Source: an uncultured Alistipes sp.
Lineage (GTDB): Bacteria > Bacteroidota > Bacteroidia > Bacteroidales > Rikenellaceae
Direction: 5' to 3'
Length of the DNA: 37,831 bases
Assembly (NCBI GenBank): GCA_937880705.1
Contig: CALGRZ010000018.1
Coordinates: forward strand, 1 to 37,831
Positions within the stretch are counted from its first letter, which is position 1. Each line of letters opens with the position of its first letter. Both the position numbers and the translations under genes were made by a program. The notes under the pieces were generated by a model. The model made no database searches, was not told the origin of the DNA, and saw nothing but the letters and a program-made list of their open reading frames with translations. Of this stretch, positions 25,148-30,902 are shown piece after piece.

Positions 25148-25214
25148 GCAACAGAGCATTGCGGTGATGGGTACTGTGGCGAGGCTCTGCCTGCGCGGTA
25201 CTCATTGCTGTTGC
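25148..25214 (+). other. imperfect long inverted repeat between DUF3078 and S41 genes
   Basis: GCAACAG (25148-25154) and CTGTTGC (25208-25214) are perfect complements, and further inner matches (for example GTAC and CAT/ATG pairs) suggest a long, bulged RNA hairpin. No T run follows, so a classical terminator is not supported. It could be a processing or stability element within the intercistronic region. Confidence 0.4.
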
Positions 25215-25247
25215 GCCCGATGCCATAGCTCCAAAAAGTGAGAATAA

Positions 25248-26954
25248 GTGAATCGAAAAGTTACAAAACATAGAGTCTGGATGACACTGCTCGTCGTGGC
25301 GGTGCTCTCTTCGTTGGTGTGGGCCGGCGTTGCCATTGGTCGCAGTGGCGAGCAGCGTCGTATGCGCAACCTTGTGTTGCAGATGAGTGAGCAGCTGGGG
25401 CGTAGTCGTGTGGGTGCAGGGGGCTTTGCCGAGGATATGTCGGCACTGGAGCGTCACCTCGCCGGCGACGATAAGTTGATGCAGACCATAATGCACATCA
25501 ACCGCTACTATGTCGACCCCATAGATCTCGACACCATCTACGAGAAGGTGCTGCCCGAACTACTCTCGGAGCTTGACCCCCACTCGGAGTATATCCCTGC
25601 GAAGTACTTCGAGCGTGTCAACGAGCCACTGGAGGGTGAGTTTGACGGCATAGGCATCGTCTTTAACGCCTCGACCGACACCATCATGGTGCTCAACGTC
25701 GTGCCCCAGGGCCCGAGCGATATGGCGGGCGTGAGGGCCGGTGACAGGGTGATGCTTATCGATAAGCAGCCCGTGGCGGGTCAGAAGATACCGCAGGACT
25801 CGATGGTGAGGCTGATGCGAGGCCCGCGCGGCTCGCAGGTGACACTCTCGGTGCAGCGCACGGGGTTGGACCGTCTGGTCGACATCACCGTGCTAAGAGC
25901 TCCCATCGAGTTGCACAGCATCGAGACGGCCTTTATGCTCGACAGGGAGGCCGCCATAGGCTTCATACGTCTTGATGAGTTCTCGCGCACGTCACATGCC
26001 GAGATGCGTGGGGCGATAGACCGTCTGCGCGAGGAGGGCATGAAACGCCTTATAGTCGACCTGCGTGGTAACTCGGGAGGCTTCCTCGACCAGGCAATAC
26101 TCATCGCCGATGAGTTCCTGCCGGCCGACAAGCTCATCGTCTACACCGAGGATCGCCATGGCAACCGCCAGAAGCAGTATAGCACGGGCCGAGGCCACTC
26201 GACCGACATAGCCTTAGCACTGCTTGTCGATGAGGGTAGTGCCTCGTCGAGCGAGATCCTTGCAGGTGCCGTGCAGGATAACGACCGAGGCATCGTCGTG
26301 GGTCGCCGCACGTTTGGTAAGGGCTTGGTGCAGACGCAGATACCCTTCTCGGATGGCTCGGCCGTAAGGCTCACCGTGGCACGCTACTACACGCCCACGG
26401 GTCGCTCCATACAGAAGCCCTACACGTCGGGTGATGAGCTGTCGTACCACATGGAGATCTACGACCGCTACCTGCATAACGAGCTCTTCTCCGAGGACTC
26501 GATACGCTTCGACGACCGCCTTAAGTTTACCACGCCCGGGGGCCGCACGGTCTATGGCGGTGGCGGCATCATGCCCGATATCTTCATGCCGCTGGATACG
26601 GTAGGTATCACGAAGTACTATAACGAGGTGTGGAACAGCAATGTCCTGTACCGCTACACCATCGACTTTACGGATCGCCACCGTGCCGAGATAGATGCCC
26701 TTCAGAGTGTCGAGCAGCTCGACAGCATGCTCTCGGCACATGATCTTATGGGTGAGTTTGTGCGCTTTGCCGAGCGCAATGGCGTGAAGACCAACCGTAG
26801 CGAGCTGGCAACATCGCGCAGGATAATCCTTGCACAGATACGCGCCTACATAGGTCGTAACGCCTTGGGTAACGAGTCGGGCTTCTACTCGAACATCTAC
26901 GCCATAGACGATGTTATGCAGCGCGCCGTGGAGGAGCTTAAAACAATGAACTGA
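25248..26954 (+). CDS. CtpA-like S41 carboxyl-terminal processing protease
   Basis: The 568-aa protein has an N-terminal membrane anchor or uncleaved signal (about residues 11-30), a helical linker, an S41 N-terminal part ('LDPHSEYIP'), a PDZ domain (about 110-195, 'GIGIVFN', 'VRAGDRVMLIDKQPV'), and the protease core with 'DLRGNSGGFLDQAI', the nucleophile Ser333 in 'GSASSSEILAGA' and the general base Lys358 in 'FGKGLVQTQIPF'. Ser and Lys are 25 residues apart as in CtpA. A C-terminal extension of about 130 residues after 'YTPTGRSIQKPY' is usual for Bacteroidetes. The start is GTG at 25248. It cleaves envelope proteins near their C-termini. It is followed after 2 nt by a small membrane protein gene. 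Confidence 0.95.
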   Translation: MNRKVTKHRVWMTLLVVAVLSSLVWAGVAIGRSGEQRRMRNLVLQMSEQLGRSRVGAGGFAEDMSALERHLAGDDKLMQTIMHINRYYVDPIDLDTIYEKVLPELLSELDPHSEYIPAKYFERVNEPLEGEFDGIGIVFNASTDTIMVLNVVPQGPSDMAGVRAGDRVMLIDKQPVAGQKIPQDSMVRLMRGPRGSQVTLSVQRTGLDRLVDITVLRAPIELHSIETAFMLDREAAIGFIRLDEFSRTSHAEMRGAIDRLREEGMKRLIVDLRGNSGGFLDQAILIADEFLPADKLIVYTEDRHGNRQKQYSTGRGHSTDIALALLVDEGSASSSEILAGAVQDNDRGIVVGRRTFGKGLVQTQIPFSDGSAVRLTVARYYTPTGRSIQKPYTSGDELSYHMEIYDRYLHNELFSEDSIRFDDRLKFTTPGGRTVYGGGGIMPDIFMPLDTVGITKYYNEVWNSNVLYRYTIDFTDRHRAEIDALQSVEQLDSMLSAHDLMGEFVRFAERNGVKTNRSELATSRRIILAQIRAYIGRNALGNESGFYSNIYAIDDVMQRAVEELKTMN

Positions 26955-26956
26955 TT

Positions 26957-27214
26957 ATGATAAGACGAACTATCGGGGTGCTCTTTACCCTTGGCGCAAT
27001 AGCCATTATGCTCTTTGCCGTGATGAACTTCGGCAACTATCGCTCGATGCTCTTTAAGCCGCGTGCCGTAGAGAGGGCTGAAGCGGTCGAGCAAGTTGAG
27101 GCGGTCGAGCAAGTTGAGGCGGTCGAGCAAGTTGAGACGGCCGAGCAAGTTGAGGCGGTCGACAGCCTTCGGCAGGATGTTCGGCAGCAAGCCGACACCT
27201 TGCGGATGATGTAG
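26957..27214 (+). CDS. small membrane protein with AVEQVE tandem repeat
   Basis: I do not recognise a family. The 85-aa product has one hydrophobic span (about residues 5-24) and then an acidic helical tail made of a six-residue repeat (AVEQVE and one variant TAEQVE) at about residues 42-68. In DNA these are four 18-bp units. The rest of the tail is 'DSLRQDVRQQADTLRMM'. It starts 2 nt after the S41 protease stop, so it is translationally linked; it may be an adaptor or dispensable. Repeat number is likely to vary among strains. Confidence 0.75.
   Translation: MIRRTIGVLFTLGAIAIMLFAVMNFGNYRSMLFKPRAVERAEAVEQVEAVEQVEAVEQVETAEQVEAVDSLRQDVRQQADTLRMM
27083..27165 (+). repeat. 18-bp in-frame tandem repeat
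   Basis: Units GCGGTCGAGCAAGTTGAG at 27083-27100, 27101-27118 and 27119-27136 are identical; 27137-27154 differs at two positions, and a partial fifth unit (GCGGTCGA) follows. As 18 is a multiple of three, copy-number changes would lengthen or shorten the protein without a frameshift. Confidence 0.93.
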
Positions 27215-27243
27215 CCGTTGCGAAAAAAAATGACAAAAAAAGG

Positions 27244-27285
27244 GGATTTTGTGGCGAATTTTAACTTCGTTTCAAAATCCTTTTT
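27244..27285 (+). terminator. terminator-like stem-loop upstream of the OmpR-type regulator
   Basis: GGATTTTG (27244-27251) and CAAAATCC (27273-27280) form a perfect 8-bp stem with inner CGAA/TTCG pairing, followed by TTTTT. It fits as terminator of the S41/small membrane protein operon, and it ends directly at the next promoter, so the same bases may be used twice. Confidence 0.6.
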
Positions 27286-27294
27286 GTATCTTTG
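27259..27294 (+). promoter_or_regulatory. promoter and possible operator of the OmpR-type two-component system
   Basis: TATCTTTG at 27287-27294 is a perfect -7 box. Immediately upstream two 11-bp half-sites, TTTTAACTTCG (27259-27269) and TTTCAAAATCC (27270-27280), lie in direct repeat and resemble the TTTCAAATTCA-TTTCAAATTTG pair in front of the PepSY-like gene (16 of 22 positions). OmpR-family regulators often bind direct repeats with this spacing, so autoregulation is possible. The hairpin overlapping here is a competing explanation. The leader is about 75 nt. Confidence 0.45.
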
Positions 27295-27375
27295 GCATTG
27301 CAATGGTGCCTACGGCCGAGGCTGTTAAGCGTGGCGCGGGGGCATTGTCGACGAGTAAAAGTTGTTGGACTATAT

Positions 27376-28056
27376 ATGAAGATACTGATTATTGAGGATG
27401 AGGCCTCGTTGAGGGAGCTTATCGAGCGCGAGTTGCGCGGTGAGGGCTATGTTGTGGAGAGTGCCTCGGATTATATCTCGGCCGAGACGAAGATTGCAGG
27501 GTATAACTACGACTGCATACTGCTCGATGTTATGCTGCCCGGAGGCTCGGGCCTCGACCTTCTGGAGCTGCTGCGTGGCATGGGTCGCAGGGAGAATGTG
27601 ATTATCATCTCGGCGCGCGACTCGGTGGATGATCGCGTGCAGGGCCTTGAGTTGGGTGCCGATGACTACCTGGCCAAGCCCTTCCACATGGTGGAGCTAC
27701 TGGCGCGTGTGCGCTCGGTGCTGCGCCGTGGGCGCAGTGGCGGGGCACTGACCATCGATATGGGCAATGTGAGCCTCGACCCCTCGTCGCGCCGCGTTAA
27801 GGTTGGCGGCGTGGCTGTGGAGCTGCTGAAGAAGGAGTTTGACATACTGCTCTACTTTATGCAGCGTCCCGAACACCTTGTCGACAAGGTTATGCTTGCC
27901 GAGGCGGTGTGGGGCGACTATGCCGATGAGTCGGATAACTTCCACTTTGTATATGCCCAGATTAAGAACCTGCGCCGTAAGCTCGAGGAGGCGGGTGCCG
28001 CTATCGAGATACGCTCGATCTACGGCTTTGGCTATAAACTAACCCATAAAGAGTAG
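27376..28056 (+). CDS. OmpR/PhoB-family response regulator
   Basis: The 226-aa protein has a receiver domain (residues 1-118) with Glu8-Asp9, phosphoacceptor Asp51 in 'CILLDVMLPGGSG', 'IIISARD' and Lys in 'DDYLAKPF', and a C-terminal winged-helix DNA-binding domain (about 130-224) with 'VELLKKEFDILLYFMQRP' and 'IRSIYGFGYKL'. The frame is open upstream to 27292, but that stretch overlaps the promoter and has no family match, so ATG 27376 is the start. The sensor kinase gene follows after 4 nt. Confidence 0.95.
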   Translation: MKILIIEDEASLRELIERELRGEGYVVESASDYISAETKIAGYNYDCILLDVMLPGGSGLDLLELLRGMGRRENVIIISARDSVDDRVQGLELGADDYLAKPFHMVELLARVRSVLRRGRSGGALTIDMGNVSLDPSSRRVKVGGVAVELLKKEFDILLYFMQRPEHLVDKVMLAEAVWGDYADESDNFHFVYAQIKNLRRKLEEAGAAIEIRSIYGFGYKLTHKE

Positions 28057-28060
28057 ACCC

Positions 28061-29329
28061 ATGAAGCTCTCCTACCGTATATTGTGGAGCCTGCTGGCGG
28101 CTCTGGTGCCCATCATGGCGTTGTGGGTGGTACTCTTCTACTCGGCCATGATTGGCGAGATCAACGACGAGGCCGATGACTCACTGCAGGACTATGCCGA
28201 GCTGATCATCTCGCGCTGCAACGAGGGGCGTCCTCTGCCCTCGCTCAACAGTGGCTCGAACAACAGCTATATGATCGAGCCTATCGACGAGTCGGAGCTG
28301 GCCCTCTATGAGGGTGTCGCCTTCTGTGACCGTGAGGTCTACATCCCCGAGAAGCGCGAGACGGAGCCTGCGCGAGTGATGACACGCACCTTTACCGATA
28401 GGCAAGGTCGTCACTATCGCCTCGAGGTTGCCATGCCCACCTTCGAGAAGGAGGATCTGCGCGAGACCATCCTCTACTGGGTGGTGTCGCTCTTTGCCCT
28501 CTTGCTCGTGGTGGTAGTGGTTATCTCGTCGCTGGTCTTTCGCGGTGCCATGCGCCCGCTGTATGCTCTGTTGCGCTGGTTAGATGGCTATGTGCCGGGC
28601 AAGGGCGTTGAGCCTGTGCCCAACAACACCAGTGTCGAGGAGTTCTGCCGTCTGAACCAGGCGGCGCAGAGTGCCGTTGACCGCTGGGAGGAGCTGATGG
28701 ATCGCCAGCGACAGTTTACGGGCAATGCCTCGCATGAGTTGCAGACGCCACTGGCCGTTATCGGCAACCGTGTCGACTACCTTATAGACCACACCTCGCC
28801 CAGTGAGGAGCAGCTGCGTGAGCTGGCCAAGATACAGCAGTCGTTGCGCCACAGCGTGCGCCTGAACCGCACGTTGCTTATGTTGGCGCGTATCGACAGC
28901 GGTCAGGTGGCCGAGAGTAGCGAGGTGGATATTGCCTCCCTTGTCGAGGATGTGCGCCTGACGCTCGGTGAGGTCTACGAGTACCGCTCGCTTAGTTGTT
29001 CGCAGCAGGGCGTGGCGCACCACCATATATATATAAACGAGGCCTTGGCGCGTACGCTTGTCACCAACCTGCTCAAGAATGCCTATATCTATACCGAGGA
29101 GGGTGGCGCAATAGAGGTTGAGCTTACCGCCGAGCGGCTCATGGTGAGTAACTCGGGTAAGGAGCCTCTGGAGCGTGACCGTGTCTTCGACCGCTTCTAC
29201 ACCCACACCTCGCGTGAGGGCTCCACGGGTCTCGGCCTTGCCATAGTGAAGTCCATCTGTGACCACTACGGCTACGACATAGAGTATGACTTTTCGTGTG
29301 ACAAACACCACTTCACGATCCGCTTTTGA
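28061..29329 (+). CDS. sensor histidine kinase, OmpR-system type
   Basis: The 422-aa protein has two membrane spans (about residues 9-29 and 138-160) around a periplasmic sensor domain of about 105 residues, then a linker region, a HisKA domain with 'FTGNASHELQTPLAVI' (His225) and a HATPase_c domain with N box 'LVTNLLKNAYIYT', 'VSNSG' and 'GSTGLGLAIVKSI'. It phosphorylates the regulator encoded 4 nt upstream. The G1 box is short (VSNSGK) as is common in Bacteroidetes kinases of this type. The stop codon overlaps a strong terminator, so the downstream PepSY-like genes are expressed separately. Confidence 0.94.
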   Translation: MKLSYRILWSLLAALVPIMALWVVLFYSAMIGEINDEADDSLQDYAELIISRCNEGRPLPSLNSGSNNSYMIEPIDESELALYEGVAFCDREVYIPEKRETEPARVMTRTFTDRQGRHYRLEVAMPTFEKEDLRETILYWVVSLFALLLVVVVVISSLVFRGAMRPLYALLRWLDGYVPGKGVEPVPNNTSVEEFCRLNQAAQSAVDRWEELMDRQRQFTGNASHELQTPLAVIGNRVDYLIDHTSPSEEQLRELAKIQQSLRHSVRLNRTLLMLARIDSGQVAESSEVDIASLVEDVRLTLGEVYEYRSLSCSQQGVAHHHIYINEALARTLVTNLLKNAYIYTEEGGAIEVELTAERLMVSNSGKEPLERDRVFDRFYTHTSREGSTGLGLAIVKSICDHYGYDIEYDFSCDKHHFTIRF

Positions 29330-29349
29330 TGAAAAAGCGGATTTTTTTT
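29318..29349 (+). terminator. intrinsic terminator of the two-component operon
   Basis: ATCCGCTTTT / AAAAAGCGGAT stem with loop GATG, followed by a T run; the TGA stop of the kinase gene lies inside the structure. Confidence 0.88.
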
Positions 29350-29385
29350 CGATTTTTTTCAAAAAAGTGTGGCGCGAGGCCAAAA

Positions 29386-29420
29386 TTTCAAATTCATTTC
29401 AAATTTGTGTATGACCTTTG
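29386..29420 (+). promoter_or_regulatory. promoter with 11-bp direct repeats upstream of the PepSY-like genes
   Basis: TTTCAAATTCA (29386-29396) and TTTCAAATTTG (29397-29407) form a direct repeat of 11 bp, ending 5 bp before GACCTTTG (29413-29420), which matches the -7 box at all but its first base. The repeat occupies the place of the -33 element, as expected for a promoter activated by an OmpR-family regulator; the candidate is the regulator encoded at 27376. The leader is about 85 nt. Confidence 0.55.
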
Positions 29421-29510
29421 CAGTACGAAAATCAGAGATCGGATCTTTGATACGAACAAGAAACAGTTAAAAGTGGTAAAGATAATTTGGTTAATTTAAG
29501 TGTTTGTGTT

Positions 29511-29966
29511 ATGAAGAAGTTAATCTTTGCAGCCGTCGCATTGTTTGTGTGTGTGTCCCCTGTTTATGCGGCGGCTTCGGGCGACTGGAGTGATGACCGC
29601 CCGATCAAGTATGCCGAGCTTCCCGCCGAGGCGAAGGCCTTTGTTAATGAGTATTTTGCCAAGGAGAAGGTGTCGCATGTCATCCGTGACCGTGATGTCC
29701 TTTCGACCGACTATAAGGTTGTCTTCGTCAGTGGTGCGAAGGTGGAGTTTGACGGCTCGGGCAAGTGGACCGAGGTAGACTGCCGCTACACCAAGGTGCC
29801 CGAGAAGATCGTCCCGCAGGCCATCCGCAGCTATATCAAGGAGAGTTACCCCGAGGGTACCATCATCGAGATTAAGCGCGACCGCTGGGAGTGGGAGGTG
29901 AAGCTTACAGGAGGGTTGGAGCTGACCTTCAACAATGAGTTCCGTCTGACGGATATCGACGATTAG
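29511..29966 (+). CDS. PepSY-like periplasmic protein
   Basis: The 151-aa product has a signal peptide (MKKLIFAAVALFVCVSPVYA) and two repeats of the PepSY-like (DUF2874) fold: 'YAELPAEAKAFVNEYFAKEKVSHVIRD...YKVVFVSGAKVEFDGSGKWTEVDC' and a second starting 'KVPEKIVPQAIRSYIKESYPEG', ending 'LELTFNNEFRLTDID'. The frame opens at 29487 with a GTG, but the signal peptide begins at ATG 29511. Proteins of this family are often adjacent to and controlled by two-component systems in Bacteroidetes; the function is unknown, perhaps binding a metal or inhibiting envelope proteases. A second family member follows. Confidence 0.9.
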   Translation: MKKLIFAAVALFVCVSPVYAAASGDWSDDRPIKYAELPAEAKAFVNEYFAKEKVSHVIRDRDVLSTDYKVVFVSGAKVEFDGSGKWTEVDCRYTKVPEKIVPQAIRSYIKESYPEGTIIEIKRDRWEWEVKLTGGLELTFNNEFRLTDIDD

Positions 29967-30062
29967 ACCCCCGCCCGAGATGTGATGTGAGCCTGTTTGC
30001 TCCTCCCGGGAAAGTTAGTAAAAGAATAGATAAAAGAATAAATTTAATTAATGAGAATTGCT

Positions 30063-30563
30063 ATGAAAAGAGTTTTGTTTGCACTTGTTGCTCTGTCTGT
30101 TATGGCCTTTGCCACAGGCTGTGATGATGATTACTATCGTGCCCCCCAGGATACCCGTAAGTCTTTCCGAGATCAGTATCCCAAGGCCAGAGATGTTGAG
30201 TGGGAGCGTCACCACAAGTATGACAGCGTAGAGTTCAAGCTCCCCGGTGTGTCGAACGACTGCGAGGCGTGGTACACGCTCGACGGCAGGTGGATACTCA
30301 CCGAGTTCGATATCTACTACACTGATCTTCCGCAGGCTGTGCGTACCTCGTTCGAGACGGAGTATGGCGTAGCTACCCCCGTAGACGATGTCAAGCGTCT
30401 GGATCGCCCCAATGCCGATACAACCTATATCATCGACGCTGCTGCGATGGTTGATGGCTACATGGCGGAGTTGTTGCTGGAGTATGCCTCGGATGGCACC
30501 AAACTGCGCTCGGCGGTTAATGTCGACACGGACTACTTCTACTACGACTACCTGATCTATTAG
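30063..30563 (+). CDS. PepSY-like lipoprotein
   Basis: The 166-aa product starts at ATG 30063 with a lipoprotein signal (MKRVLFALVALSVMAFATGC, Cys20); an ATG at 30051 would add four residues and is less likely. The mature part shows the divergent PepSY-like pattern: 'FRDQYPKARDVEWERHHKYDSVEFKL', 'EAWYTLDGRWILTEFDIYYTDLPQAVRTSF'. It ends with an unusually tyrosine-rich tail (DTDYFYYDYLIY). It lies 96 nt after the first PepSY-like gene without an obvious promoter of its own, so both are likely on one transcript ending at the terminator that follows. Confidence 0.85.
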   Translation: MKRVLFALVALSVMAFATGCDDDYYRAPQDTRKSFRDQYPKARDVEWERHHKYDSVEFKLPGVSNDCEAWYTLDGRWILTEFDIYYTDLPQAVRTSFETEYGVATPVDDVKRLDRPNADTTYIIDAAAMVDGYMAELLLEYASDGTKLRSAVNVDTDYFYYDYLIY

Positions 30564-30580
30564 AGGCTGCTCGGCAAGCT

Positions 30581-30626
30581 GATCACCCCCACCGGAGAGG
30601 ACTCCTCGTGGGGGTGATCTTTTTTT
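30581..30626 (+). terminator. intrinsic terminator of the PepSY-like operon
   Basis: GATCACCCCCAC (30581-30592) pairs perfectly with GTGGGGGTGATC (30608-30619), 12 bp, followed by TTTTTTT. Confidence 0.93.
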
Positions 30627-30902
30627 GTGACGTGTGGTGCACACCCGATTTCGATGGGTGTCACAAATGGATGTCGCAAAAAAGAATAAAATCTTAATAT
30701 TTTCTATGCTGGTTATTTGGTGCGGTGGTGTGCTAAATTATTGAAATATTTGAATAATACCCTCTGCTGTGAATATTTATTCGAATATGCCGAAAAAACT
30801 ACTATTGTGTAGGATATTTGCAAATTATTACTACCTTTGCAATCGTGTGGATTGCACACTTTTGTAATTTTGAACACAAACAAACACCAAATAACTTTAT
30901 TT
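30627..30902 (+). other. AT-rich upstream region of the large lipoprotein gene
   Basis: This gap holds a small inverted repeat ACACCC-gatttcgat-GGGTGT (about 30641-30661), several AT-rich dyad-like stretches, a promoter -7 box TACCTTTG at 30832-30839, and just after the predicted start a short hairpin GTGTG-gattg-CACAC (30845-30859) followed by TTTTG at the very 5' end of the message. The in-frame start at 30837 overlaps the promoter and is not used. No gene is seen. Confidence 0.5.
30832..30839 (+). promoter_or_regulatory. -7 promoter box of the large lipoprotein gene
   Basis: TACCTTTG followed by C fits the consensus; a TTG at 30805-30807 is the best -33 candidate but is 24 bp away. The leader is about 57 nt with a 5'-terminal hairpin. 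Confidence 0.55.

Noticed and set aside
24009..25496. Long minus-strand open frame (495 codons) opposite the DUF3078 and S41 genes
   Set aside because: It spans two real genes and their gap, is rich in His/Arg/Leu and has no signal or domain.
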